A stretch of 64,000 nt of DNA from DASQPR01 sp035713725 (GCA_035713725.1 DASTMZ010000087.1:31988-95987), one strand, 5' to 3'. Shown: positions 9,040-16,713, counted from the stretch's first letter. A program made the numbers and translations. Notes: generated from the sequence alone by a model not told the origin.

Positions 9040-10503
9040 GTGCCTGACTTGCCATTCGGGTTCGACGTGCCGGGCGATATGCCGGATCCGAACGATCCTG
9101 CCGCGATGCAGCAGTTCATCAGCCAGCTGCAGCAGATGTTCACGTCTGCCGCCGGCGACGGCCCGGTGAACTGGGATCTCGCGCGCCAGATCGCGCTCGC
9201 CTCGCTGACCGGCAGCGGTCAGGCGATCCCGTTCGGCTTCGGCACTCCGGGCGCGACCGAGCTGCCCGGTGCGCCGGCGGCCGGCGACGACGTGGCGGGC
9301 AAGCCGATCGGCAATCCCGCCGTCTCCGCGGCCGATCGCTCGGCGGTCACCGAGACGCTCCGGCTTGCCGACCTGTGGCTGGAGAACACGTCGGCCTTGC
9401 CGTCCGGCCTGAAAACCGCGTCGGCGTGGACCCGCGCCGAATGGATCACGAACACGCTGCCGGTCTGGCGCAAGCTCTGCGACCCGGTCGCCGCGCGCAT
9501 GGTGGCGGCGATGGGCGACATCGTCCCGGAGGACATGCGCGATCAGCTCGGGCCCATGTCGTCCATGGTGTCCGCGCTCGGTGGCGCGCTGTTCGGCGGC
9601 CAGCTCGGGCAGGCACTCGGTTCGCTCGCCGGCGAGGTGCTCTCGGCCGGTGACATCGGGCTGCCGCTCGGCCCGGCCGGTGAGGCCGCACTCGTGCCGG
9701 CGAACATCGCGAGCTACGGCGAGGGCCTCACGCAGGATCTGGACGAGGTTCGGCTCTACGTCGCGCTTCGCGAGGCCGCGCACCAGCGCCTGTTCGGGCA
9801 CGTGCCGTGGCTCCGCGGCCACGTGCTCGGTGCGGTCGAGGCATACGCGGCCGGGATCCGCGTCAACCGCGAAGCCATCGAAGAGGCGATGGGCCAGGTC
9901 GACCCGGCTAACCCGGAGTCGATGCAGCAGCTTGCGCTCGAGGGCATCTTCACGCCCGACGACACTCCGGCGCAGCAGGCGGCGCTGTCCCGCCTGGAGA
10001 CGATCCTCGCGCTCATCGAGGGATGGGTCTGCCACGTCGTCGACACCGCGGTGGGCGATCGACTGCCGAACGCGGTCGCGCTCGGCGAGGCGTTCCGCCG
10101 TCGCCGCGCCGCCGGCGGGCCGGCCGAGCAGACGTTCGCCGCACTCGTCGGCCTCGAGCTGCGGCCGCGGCGCCTTCGCGAGGCGACCGCGCTATGGGCG
10201 GCGCTGACCGAGCACCGGGGCATCGCCGGTCGCGACGCGATCTGGGGCCACCCGGACCTGCTGCCGTCCGCCGACGACTTCGGCGACCCGGAGGCGTATG
10301 CGAGAGCCGACCTCGACCTCGGGTCGCTCGAGGACTTCGACACGATCGCCGATCTTCCGGGTTTCGAGGATCTCGCCTCCGATGCCCACCAAGGCGATCG
10401 GACCGCCGAGACGTCAGACGGCGCGGACTCATCGCACTCCGACACCGATGACAAGACCGACGACGACAAGACCGACGACGGTGACAAGCCCGGCGACCGG
10501 TGA
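9040..10503 (+). CDS. Zinc-dependent metalloprotease of the DUF2342/zincin_2 family
   Basis: 487 residues (Rv3195 position). Hallmarks of the family are the N-terminal LPFGF segment, LGGALFGGQLGQALGSLAGEVLSAGDIGLPL in the middle, and the His-rich REAAHQRLFGHVPWLRGHVLG segment that I take to be part of the metal site; a canonical HEXXH is not visible. The C-terminus is an acidic repeat tail (DTDDKTDDDKTDDGDK). Start uncertain between GTG 9031 and GTG 9040; I prefer 9040 because GGGA sits just upstream. It overlaps the next gene by 4 nt (GTGA). Divergent from the PDZ protease. Physiological substrate is unknown. Confidence 0.88.
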   Translation: MPDLPFGFDVPGDMPDPNDPAAMQQFISQLQQMFTSAAGDGPVNWDLARQIALASLTGSGQAIPFGFGTPGATELPGAPAAGDDVAGKPIGNPAVSAADRSAVTETLRLADLWLENTSALPSGLKTASAWTRAEWITNTLPVWRKLCDPVAARMVAAMGDIVPEDMRDQLGPMSSMVSALGGALFGGQLGQALGSLAGEVLSAGDIGLPLGPAGEAALVPANIASYGEGLTQDLDEVRLYVALREAAHQRLFGHVPWLRGHVLGAVEAYAAGIRVNREAIEEAMGQVDPANPESMQQLALEGIFTPDDTPAQQAALSRLETILALIEGWVCHVVDTAVGDRLPNAVALGEAFRRRRAAGGPAEQTFAALVGLELRPRRLREATALWAALTEHRGIAGRDAIWGHPDLLPSADDFGDPEAYARADLDLGSLEDFDTIADLPGFEDLASDAHQGDRTAETSDGADSSHSDTDDKTDDDKTDDGDKPGDR

Positions 10504-10912
10504 CAAGCCAGCTGGCTAGCCGGCCACCCGCCGTGCTCAGGAAGATCGATTGTGTGATGCTCCGGGTCGCCGATCTGGACGCGGCGGCGCACTTCTACGA
10601 GAACGTATTCGGACTGCGGCGGCTGTGGAGCGACGCCTCCTCGGTCGGCCTCGGTATGCCGGACACCGACGCCGAGATCGTCGTGCACACCATGGATCTG
10701 ACGAGTGACTTGGGCGTGCACTACTTGGTCGACGACGTGCGTACGGCGGTCGCGGCGACCAGGAGCGGGGCCCGACCGTTCGCGAGCCGCCGTTCGAGAT
10801 AGAGGTCGGCTGGTGCGCCGTGCTCGCCGACCTGGACGACAATCCGATCTGCGTTCTCGACCTCGGCAAGGGCCACCGCGCCGCGTCGACGGCTGCCCGC
10901 CCCGACGACTAG
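10500..10912 (+). pseudogene. VOC/glyoxalase-fold protein interrupted by a one-base frameshift
   Basis: The first frame starts at GTG 10500 (overlapping the previous stop) and gives a glyoxalase-like N-terminus, KIDCVMLRVADLDAAAHFYENVFGLRRLW, then runs into a stop at 10800. From about 10768 another frame continues the fold: GPTVREPPFEIEVGWCAVLADLDDNPICVLDLGKG, ending at the TAG at 10910. Adding one G to the GGGG run at about 10765-10770 joins the halves seamlessly (TRSGGPTVREPP), so a single-base deletion or a homopolymer sequencing error split an otherwise intact ~137-residue VOC protein. The substrate is not predictable. Confidence 0.8.
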
Positions 10913-11532
10913 GACATCGGCGTCGCGCTGCCGTGGTAGAGCAACGCGCGAGTTGCCTCCCATCCGTCGAGCGCGGGGTCAAGTCGAGCGAGCGACGCCG
11001 GCGTACGGAGCCGGTGCCACCCGGCCGTACCGATGACGTCGGTCGCGGCCGGTGCGGCGGCTCGGATCGAGGCGACGGTCGCACCCTCCAGGTCGATCGT
11101 CGGCAGCCACGCCGGTGCCGGCAGCCGGCTCGCGACGCCCAGCAGGCCGGCCGGCTCGAGCGCGTCCGGCGCCACGGCGACCGGCCGGGTCGTCAACGGT
11201 CGGAGCAGCTTCGCGATGAGCATCCCCGGTACGTCCGGTGCGTCCGCTACCAGCACAGCGGCTTGCTCGAACTCGTCGTCGGCAGCGGCCGCCAGCACGT
11301 CGCGAGTGTCGAGCGTCGGCACCTCGTACACGCGCATCGATGGCCAACCGACCGCGGCCGCGAGTGGCCGGTCCGCGGCGACCACCGCGAGTGCGGGCTC
11401 GACCTCGGCGAGCGTGGCCAGCAGGTCGACGGCATCGTCCGCGAGCGCCCGCCGCCACCGGTCCGCGTCGATGCCTGGCGGCGTCCAACGCGGCGCCGCG
11501 AGCGCAACAACGACAACCCGGCGAGTCACCAC
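10909..11532 (-). CDS. Hypothetical protein, possible GT-A-like fold
   Basis: 207-residue soluble protein. The N-terminus (RRVVVVALAAPRWTPPGIDADRWRRALADDAVDLLATL) and the central VLVADAPDVPGMLIAKLLRPLTTRPVAVAPD resemble the DSPDLP..L...L..L segment of nucleotide-diphospho-sugar (GT-A) proteins such as the CofC/DUF2064 group; this is a weak pattern match, not an identification. Its stop shares CTAG (10909-10912) with the convergent VOC gene. It lies 54 bp downstream of the YgjP-type peptidase on the same strand and may be cotranscribed. Confidence 0.72.
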   Translation of the reverse strand: MVTRRVVVVALAAPRWTPPGIDADRWRRALADDAVDLLATLAEVEPALAVVAADRPLAAAVGWPSMRVYEVPTLDTRDVLAAAADDEFEQAAVLVADAPDVPGMLIAKLLRPLTTRPVAVAPDALEPAGLLGVASRLPAPAWLPTIDLEGATVASIRAAAPAATDVIGTAGWHRLRTPASLARLDPALDGWEATRALLYHGSATPMS

Positions 11533-11586
11533 TCAATCGTGGTGGATGCCGCGGCGGCTCGCGACGCGACCCGTCGAAAGACCGAC

Positions 11587-12120
11587 TCAGTCGTCGTGGA
11601 TGGCGGTCCCGCTGGCGGCGGCGACGCCCTCCAGATAGCCACGCGCCCGCTCGGACTTGGGGTAGCGGTTGACGAGATTCCAGAACATCCGGTTGTGCAC
11701 CGGCACGATCAGGTGCGCGATCTCATGCAGCAGCACGTAGTCGACGACCCAGTCGGGCATCGTCATGACGCGGTCGGAGATGCGGATGCTGGCGTCGTCC
11801 GGCGTACACGATCCCCAGCGGCCGTTCTGGTTCGTCACCCAGCGCACGCTGGCGGGCTTGGCGATCTCGCCGTAATCGGGGAAGAACCGGCCGGCGAGGC
11901 GCAGCGCGCGGACCGTAAGTTCGGCGTCGGTCCGGCGGGCCCGCACGTCGCGAGCGGCCAGCCGATTGAGCATCTTGTCGACCCACTCGCGTTCTTCGGC
12001 CCGGGTGAACTGGTCGGGGATCAGCACGATGACGCGGCCGCCGTCACGGTAGGCGGACACGGTGCTGTGCCGGCGTTGGCTGCGCCGCACTTCGACATCC
12101 GGCTTTCCGACCTCGCGCAC
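11587..12120 (-). CDS. YgjP-like (DUF45/SprT-type) zinc metallopeptidase
   Basis: 177 residues. It carries the zincin motif HEIAHL in VDYVLLHEIAHLIVPVHNRMFWNLVNRY, with the third His/Glu region in the following HNRMFW helix, and the RWGSCTPDDASIRIS segment diagnostic of the YgjP/DUF45 family. The family is predicted to be cytosolic metallopeptidases; YgjP relatives occur near restriction genes, but not here. The ATG at 12120 begins MREVGKPDVEVRRSQRRHSTVSAYR, which fits family N-termini. Divergent from the DUF5679 gene. Confidence 0.88.
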   Translation of the reverse strand: MREVGKPDVEVRRSQRRHSTVSAYRDGGRVIVLIPDQFTRAEEREWVDKMLNRLAARDVRARRTDAELTVRALRLAGRFFPDYGEIAKPASVRWVTNQNGRWGSCTPDDASIRISDRVMTMPDWVVDYVLLHEIAHLIVPVHNRMFWNLVNRYPKSERARGYLEGVAAASGTAIHDD

Positions 12121-12461
12121 GCGTGTGCTCCGCCGGTCAGCCGGGCAGGCCCGGGAGGGAAGTCACCCTGGCACGCTAGCGGCCAACATCCGGGGGTACG
12201 CAAGGCCCAACTCGGCGTGGCGTGCCAGTCTCGCCCAGATTGATACCGTCGAGTCCGGAAGATTCTTTTGGATCATGAAATGGCACGCCAGCTGGTTGAC
12301 GGTTTTCGCCCTAAACGCCGTGTTCATGCGTAATCTACCGGCGTGTCCCGGCGGAACGTGTCACGCTCGGGCACGCGCGGATGCAGAGTAGATCCGTCGG
12401 CCGCATCGGCGGTCCCGGGCATCGAGCACGACGCGCCCGCTGCACAACCAAGGAGGGCACT
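12121..12461. promoter_or_regulatory. 341-bp divergent region with three TGGCACGCCA-like sites
   Basis: No gene is visible. A ten-base motif occurs three times: TGGCACGCTAGC at 12169-12180, the inverted TGGCGTGCCA at 12218-12227, and TGGCACGCCAGC at 12281-12292. The second and third form a 9-bp inverted repeat about 53 bp apart. TTGACG at 12296-12301 is a possible -35 element for the rightward DUF5679 transcript. The arrangement suggests an operator array between the YgjP and DUF5679 genes; the regulator is unknown. Confidence 0.4.
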
Positions 12462-12638
12462 GTGGCCGGAAAGGGCCAGGCCGAGAAGGTCGAGAAGTAC
12501 AACGGCTACTGCGTGAAGTGCAAAGAGAAGCGCGACTTCGACGGCACCGTCGCGGTCACCAAGACCGGCATGCGCATGGCCAAGGGGCCATGCCCGGTTT
12601 GCGGCACCACCATGAACCGCATCCTCGGCAAGGCGTAG
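12462..12638 (+). CDS. DUF5679 zinc-ribbon protein
   Basis: 58-residue protein with two CxxC knuckles (Cys17/Cys20 and Cys44/Cys47), YCVKCKEKRDFDG and GPCPVCGTTMNRILGK, the standard DUF5679 zinc ribbon. The GTG at 12462 is preceded by a strong AGGAGGG six nt upstream. Basic and small, it is presumably a nucleic-acid- or protein-binding ribbon of unknown function. It is a single-gene unit followed by a hairpin at 12691-12719, upstream of the E1-like gene. Confidence 0.9.
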   Translation: MAGKGQAEKVEKYNGYCVKCKEKRDFDGTVAVTKTGMRMAKGPCPVCGTTMNRILGKA

Positions 12639-12690
12639 CTCTTCTCGCGTCCGTACCCGCGTGACCTCACGCGGGCGGGCGACATCGCGC

Positions 12691-12719
12691 GGCGCGGCAC
12701 CCAGATGGTGTGCCGCGCC
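12691..12719 (+). terminator. Terminator-like hairpin after the DUF5679 gene
   Basis: GGCGCGGCAC (12691-12700) and GTGCCGCGCC (12710-12719) form a perfect 10-bp stem with a 9-nt loop, 53 nt after the stop. The tail (gcaccgttgtc) is not a clear U-tract, so termination is probable rather than certain. Confidence 0.55.
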
Positions 12720-12860
12720 GCACCGTTGTCAAATCGAGTGTGGTCTATACGGCCAGCGCTGTGGATAACTCGCTCCCGGATGGCACGGATCGGGGATCGG
12801 TTCACCCATCGCCTGTGGACAGCGCAACGGACCGCCCGCACGTTGTGCCAACCTCACGTC

Positions 12861-14105
12861 ATGACCACGCGTGTCAGCGTCGGCGCGTCCGGCCGTGCCC
12901 GGCTCACGTTGCTGCCCGGCCTCTGCCGCCTCTGGCGGGACGAAACAGCGATCCAACTCGGCGCCGATCCCTCCCGGGCGGTCATCATGGAACTGCCCGA
13001 CCCGGCCGCCGCCCGAGTGCTGGATCTGTTGGACGGCTCGCGCACCGAGCGCACCGTGCTGCGCGACGCCAAGGCCGCCGGCGTACCGGCACACGTGACG
13101 ACGGCGATGCTCGCGGCACTCCGCAGCGCTAATCTCGTCATCGGTACGGACTCCTTGGTGCCGCCGTCCATGCCGGAGGGGGTACGCCGTCGCCTCGTGG
13201 CCGAGGCGGCCGCGATCGCGATGGCGGCACGCGCGCCCGACATTCCCGGTCTCATCGACGACACGCCGCACATCACAGACGGCTCTCCGCACGCCGCCGA
13301 CGCCACGTCGCTGACCGCCGGCGGCGCCGTGCCGGGTGCGACTGGCGCACCGAAGGCAGCCACCATCCCGGCCGAGGCGATGCGCCGCCGCGCCGCGACA
13401 TCGGTGCAGATCACCGGTGCGAGCCGGCTGGTCGTACCCATCGCGGCCGGCCTCGCGCGGGCCGGCGTCGGACACGTCGACCCGGCGCTCACCGGTCGCG
13501 TCGGCGTCCACGACGACACGGTCGGTGGCCTGACCCCGGCCGACACCGATCGACCACGTGGCACCGCGGCCAGCGAGGCCGTGCTGCGCGCCGCACCCTT
13601 CACCGACACGCGAGCACTCCGCGTCGGCGGGGCGTCCTTCGTCGTACAGATCGGGCAGGGCGTCCCGGCCGAGTTGGCCGCGTTCGCGTACGCCCGCAAG
13701 TCGCTCGCACATCTGCTCATCGAGGAGCGCGACGACACCGTGCTGGTCGGGCCGCTGGTGCCGCCCGGCGGTTCGCCGTGCCTGCGCTGCCTCGACCTGC
13801 ACCGTCGAGACCGCGACCCGGCCTGGCCGACGCTCGTGGCGCAACTCGCCACGTCGATGGACGCGGCACCGACCATATCGACGGCCACCACGCTGATCGC
13901 CGTCGGTGTCGCGGTGGCGCAGGTCCTGGCGTATCTCGACACCGACGAAGCGCCGACGATCGGGGCTAGCATCGAGGTCGGTCCGCCGAGTACGGTTCGC
14001 CGACGGAGTTGGCAGGCCCACCCGAAATGTGACTGCGCGGTGCGATCGCGGCACCGCCGTCGCGCTCGCTCGGGTCGGACCGACTCCGCGTTGCTGGGCG
14101 ACTGA
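12861..14105 (+). CDS. Orphan TOMM-type protein: RRE-like N-terminus plus ThiF/E1-like domain (Rv3196-like)
   Basis: 414 residues from ATG 12861. Residues 1-110 look like a small winged-helix peptide-recognition domain (LPDPAAARVLDLLDGSRTERTVLRDAKAAGVPAHVTTAMLAAL). An Ala-rich linker follows, then an E1/ThiF-like Rossmann region (VQITGASRLVVPIAAGLARAGVGHVDP) in which the usual GxGxxG is altered. PCLRCLDLHRRDRDPAWP and, near the C-terminus, HPKCDC supply the four cysteines of a structural zinc site typical of cyclodehydratase-partner E1-like proteins. No YcaO protein or precursor peptide is evident nearby, so its substrate is unknown. Confidence 0.75.
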   Translation: MTTRVSVGASGRARLTLLPGLCRLWRDETAIQLGADPSRAVIMELPDPAAARVLDLLDGSRTERTVLRDAKAAGVPAHVTTAMLAALRSANLVIGTDSLVPPSMPEGVRRRLVAEAAAIAMAARAPDIPGLIDDTPHITDGSPHAADATSLTAGGAVPGATGAPKAATIPAEAMRRRAATSVQITGASRLVVPIAAGLARAGVGHVDPALTGRVGVHDDTVGGLTPADTDRPRGTAASEAVLRAAPFTDTRALRVGGASFVVQIGQGVPAELAAFAYARKSLAHLLIEERDDTVLVGPLVPPGGSPCLRCLDLHRRDRDPAWPTLVAQLATSMDAAPTISTATTLIAVGVAVAQVLAYLDTDEAPTIGASIEVGPPSTVRRRSWQAHPKCDCAVRSRHRRRARSGRTDSALLGD

Positions 14106-14315
14106 CGCCGCCGCCACCCTCACGGCCGGTGCCGATGGCGACCCATGGTCGGCTCGATGCGGGTGTCGTGCGACACGCGGACGCCTGCGGGCGAACAGGC
14201 ATGTCGTCGGACGAGGCACGCTACTGATGGTGCGGCGGACGACGGCCGCCCACGGCAACAACCGCCGCCGCCAACCGGGGCGGGGGCCGGCGATCGGATG
14301 GGGTTGAATGATCTA

Positions 14316-15668
14316 GTGACGGACATACCCCGGCGCGCCGTCTCCCGTACCGTGCGGCTCGCCGCACTTCCCCTCGGATTCGCCGGCCGCGCCGCCATCG
14401 GTCTCGGCAAGCGCGTCGGCGGCATCGCAAACGACGTCGTGACCGCGGAGATCCAGGAGCGCACCGCCGAACACCTCTTCAGCGTGCTCGGCCAGCTCAA
14501 GGGCGGCGCGATGAAGTTCGGTCAGGCGCTGTCGATATTCGAGGCCGCGCTGCCCGAGGAGTTGGCCGGCCCCTATCGGCAGGCGCTGACCAGGTTGCAA
14601 GAAGCCGCCCCGCCACTGCCCGCGGCGAGCGTGCACAAAGTGCTGGCCACCGAGCTGGGACCGCAGTGGCGAAACAAGTTCCTCCACTTCGAGGACGTAC
14701 CCGCGGCTGCCGCCAGCATCGGCCAGGTGCACCGCGCGGTGTGGAAGGGACGCGGCAAGACCGGCCGGCAGGTTGCCGTCAAGATCCAATATCCGGGCGC
14801 CGGACCGGCGTTGCTATCCGACCTCGGTCAACTGTCCCGACTCGCCCACCTCTTCAAGGTCCTGCAGCCCGGGCTCGACGTGAAGCCGCTGCTTGCCGAG
14901 CTACGCGCGCGCATCAGCGAGGAACTCGACTACGAACTCGAGGCGCGCGCACAGCGCGGTTTCGCGCAGGCGTACAAGGGCGACGACGAGATCTTCATTC
15001 CCGCCGTCGTGGCCGCGACCGGCCGCGTCCTCGTGACCGAGTGGATCGACGGCACACCGCTGTCGCAGGTGATCGCGTCGGGCAGCGAGAAGGTCCGAGA
15101 CCGCGCCGGCTATCTGATCGCCACGCTGCACTTCTCCGGTCCGGCGCGGGCCGGCCTGCTGCACGCCGATCCGCATCCCGGCAACTTCCGCGTCCTCGAC
15201 GACGGGCGGCTCGGTGTGTTGGATTTCGGCGCCGTCGCGCGGCTGCCGAACGGTCACCCCGAGCCGATCGGGCGGTTGACTCGACTGGCTCTCGCCGGGC
15301 GCGCCGACGAGGTGCTGGCCGGGCTGCGCGAGGAGGGTTTCGTCAAGCCGAGCGTGCAGGTCGACGCGGGCGGAGTGCTCGAGTTCCTCCGGCCGATGTT
15401 GGAGCCGATCTCGGTCGACGAATTCCAGTTCACGCGCGCCTGGCTGCGAGCCGAGGCGGCGCGCATCGCCAATCCGCGCAGTCCGGCGTACCAGCTCGGT
15501 AAGCACCTCAACCTGCCGCCGTCGTATCTGCTGATCCACCGGGTCACGCTCGGCTCGATCGGCGTGCTGTGTCAGTTGGAGGCCCGTGCGCCGTACCGGT
15601 CGGTTGTGCAGCGATGGTTGCCCGGCTTCGCGATCGAGCAACCAGAACTCGAGTCGGCCGGCGACTGA
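14316..15668 (+). CDS. ABC1/UbiB-family atypical kinase (Rv3197-like)
   Basis: 450 residues from GTG 14316, chosen because VTDIPRRAVSR aligns with the start of the mycobacterial Rv3197 protein; ATG 14298 adds six residues. ABC1 features are all present: the KGGAMKFGQALS motif (about 61-72), the Ala-rich loop ASIGQVHRAVW, VAVKIQYPG with the nucleotide-binding Lys, the catalytic-loop HADPHPGNFRVL and the metal-binding LDFGAVARLP. UbiB-type proteins are unorthodox ATPases tied to lipid/isoprenoid metabolism; in mycobacteria this gene flanks whiB7. Followed by two tandem terminators. Confidence 0.92.
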   Translation: MTDIPRRAVSRTVRLAALPLGFAGRAAIGLGKRVGGIANDVVTAEIQERTAEHLFSVLGQLKGGAMKFGQALSIFEAALPEELAGPYRQALTRLQEAAPPLPAASVHKVLATELGPQWRNKFLHFEDVPAAAASIGQVHRAVWKGRGKTGRQVAVKIQYPGAGPALLSDLGQLSRLAHLFKVLQPGLDVKPLLAELRARISEELDYELEARAQRGFAQAYKGDDEIFIPAVVAATGRVLVTEWIDGTPLSQVIASGSEKVRDRAGYLIATLHFSGPARAGLLHADPHPGNFRVLDDGRLGVLDFGAVARLPNGHPEPIGRLTRLALAGRADEVLAGLREEGFVKPSVQVDAGGVLEFLRPMLEPISVDEFQFTRAWLRAEAARIANPRSPAYQLGKHLNLPPSYLLIHRVTLGSIGVLCQLEARAPYRSVVQRWLPGFAIEQPELESAGD

Positions 15669-15746
15669 CCGCCCGGCGCCCGCGCGGTCGCGAGCGACGG
15701 CCAGTAGTGCAACCGGATCCGACGCAGGCCCAAAGCCACCAAGCGA

Positions 15747-15782
15747 AACCCGCCCACCCGGCAACGGCCGGGCGGGCGGGTT
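15747..15782. terminator. First of two tandem bidirectional terminators
   Basis: AACCCGCCCACCCGGC (15747-15762), loop AACG, and GCCGGGCGGGCGGGTT (15767-15782) pair at 15 of 16 positions. It lies between the convergent ABC1 kinase gene and the small ORF downstream of whiB7 and can serve both strands. Confidence 0.8.
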
Positions 15783-15800
15783 ACCGCGCCTGATCCCAAG

Positions 15801-15842
15801 CGAAACCCGCCCACCCGGCATCGGCTGGGTGGGCGGGTTTCG
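15801..15842. terminator. Second tandem bidirectional terminator
   Basis: Arms 15801-15819 and 15824-15842 form a 19-bp stem with one G-U pair and loop ATCG. The stem core is GAAACCCGCCCACCC/GGGTGGGCGGGTTTC, with T-rich ends in both directions. The left arm and its preceding bases repeat those of the first hairpin over 23 bp, at a 58-bp period. Confidence 0.85.
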
Positions 15843-15872
15843 GTGTGTGGAGCGGTTGTCGTTACCTAGGGA

Positions 15873-16025
15873 TTACTGGTGGCCCCGGATGCGACGCTGC
15901 GTGGCACGAGCACGCATGGCGATCATTCGGGCGGGTTGGGAGGCCTCAGAGATGGTGTCCTGAGGCCAGAGCATTCGGGCGCGACTCATCGCTTCGTTGA
16001 TGAGTAGCAAGTTGTTCGGGTGCAT
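15873..16025 (-). CDS. 50-residue basic protein downstream of whiB7
   Basis: Starts at ATG 16025 with GAGGAG eight nt upstream. Sequence begins MHPNNLLLINEAMSRARML and ends MIAMRARATQRRIRGHQ: a short helical N-terminus and an Arg-rich C-terminus. Many actinobacteria encode such very small LL..EA..RAR proteins near regulators, but I know no function. It lies 82 bp after the whiB7 stop on the same strand, with tandem terminators beyond it, so it may be the last cistron of the whiB7 transcript. Confidence 0.7.
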   Translation of the reverse strand: MHPNNLLLINEAMSRARMLWPQDTISEASQPARMIAMRARATQRRIRGHQ

Positions 16026-16107
16026 TTGGGTGCTCCTCAAAGCAGTCTTGGTCGGGTTGATTGGTTGGTTGGACCGGCTGCGCGGTCGCTTCGTGATGAT
16101 CTTCATG

Positions 16108-16488
16108 TCAGGCCGCCGAACCCGCGTAGGCAAGTTCTCCGTGCCCTTCGTTCTGGCGGGCAAGGTCGTCCTCGCGGGCAAGCTCGGCGAGCCGGGCGAG
16201 TTCCGCGTCGCGTGCGAGATCGGCCTTGCGCGGCCGGCCACGCGGCCGCTTCCGCGCGATGACCGCGCCGTGGTCGAAGATCTCGCCACCCCAGACACCC
16301 CACGGCTCGCCGCGCTCGAGCGCACCGGCCAGGCACTCGACCCGGACCGGGCAGTCGACACACAGGGACTTGGCGAGCTCGAGCTCGGCCGGCGACTCGG
16401 CGAACCAAAGGTCCGGATCGAACCGGCGGCAGGGGACGTCGTTGTCCGTCTCGACCGAATGGTCGAGCGGAGCGAACGCCAGAGACAT
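16108..16488 (-). CDS. whiB7: WhiB7-type Fe-S transcriptional regulator of intrinsic antibiotic resistance
   Basis: 126 residues. The WhiB signature is complete: Cys20, Cys43, Cys46 and Cys52 (C-x22-C-x2-C-x5-C) bind a 4Fe-4S cluster, GVWGG at 64-68 contacts sigma A, and the AT-hook RGRPRK at 83-88 identifies the WhiB7/WblC subfamily. Members activate promoters with an AT-rich block just upstream of the -35, inducing ribosome-protection, efflux and modifying enzymes after translation inhibitors. The ATG at 16488 has GAGAGG upstream. It is flanked by the ABC1 kinase and uvrD2 genes as in mycobacteria and preceded by a long leader (see the promoter, uORF and terminator entries). Confidence 0.96.
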   Translation of the reverse strand: MSLAFAPLDHSVETDNDVPCRRFDPDLWFAESPAELELAKSLCVDCPVRVECLAGALERGEPWGVWGGEIFDHGAVIARKRPRGRPRKADLARDAELARLAELAREDDLARQNEGHGELAYAGSAA

Positions 16489-16550
16489 CGTCGTTTCACC
16501 TCTCTCCAACGAGTTGGGCGCTATCGGAACAGGACGTACCGGACGCTGGC

Positions 16551-16567
16551 GGTGCCTGCACGGCACC
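16551..16567 (-). promoter_or_regulatory. Small hairpin in the whiB7 leader
   Basis: On the minus strand GGTGCC-GTGCA-GGCACC forms a 6-bp stem with a 5-nt loop about 60 nt upstream of the whiB7 start, between the leader terminator and the gene. It may shape the 5' end of read-through transcript; it is too short to terminate. Confidence 0.4.
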
Positions 16568-16658
16568 GGTGGTGCACTCGTGGTCATGTGACCTTCCATC
16601 ACTGGTCGGACAGTTCTCGGTCGCTCGATGTCCGGTGACCCGGAGGTAGACAACAAGA

Positions 16659-16691
16659 AGGCCGCGGATCCCTTTGCGGGTTCCGCGGCCT
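16659..16691 (-). terminator. Intrinsic terminator/attenuator in the whiB7 leader
   Basis: On the minus strand AGGCCGCGGA (16691-16682), a 13-nt loop and TCCGCGGCCT (16668-16659) form a perfect 10-bp GC-rich stem, followed at once by the U-rich TCTTGTTGT. It starts 22 nt after the stop codon of the upstream ORF and about 170 nt before whiB7, the position of the premature terminator known in mycobacterial and Streptomyces whiB7/wblC leaders. Confidence 0.78.
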
Positions 16692-16713
16692 CGAGGCGAG
16701 CCGACTGGTCGGT

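Noticed and set aside
6248..9169. 973-codon open frame on the + strand over the UPF0182 and PDZ protease genes
   Set aside because: It is antisense to two well-supported genes, rich in Arg/His/Asp with no recognisable domain: a GC-driven shadow frame.
12296..12344. TTGACG plus TAATCT as a sigma-70 promoter
   Set aside because: The 29-nt spacing is too long for one promoter; TTGACG was kept only as a weak -35 candidate.
16489..16656. In-frame extension of whiB7 upstream of 16488
   Set aside because: Its start would lie in the U-tract of the leader terminator, and the family starts at MSLAF-like sequence.
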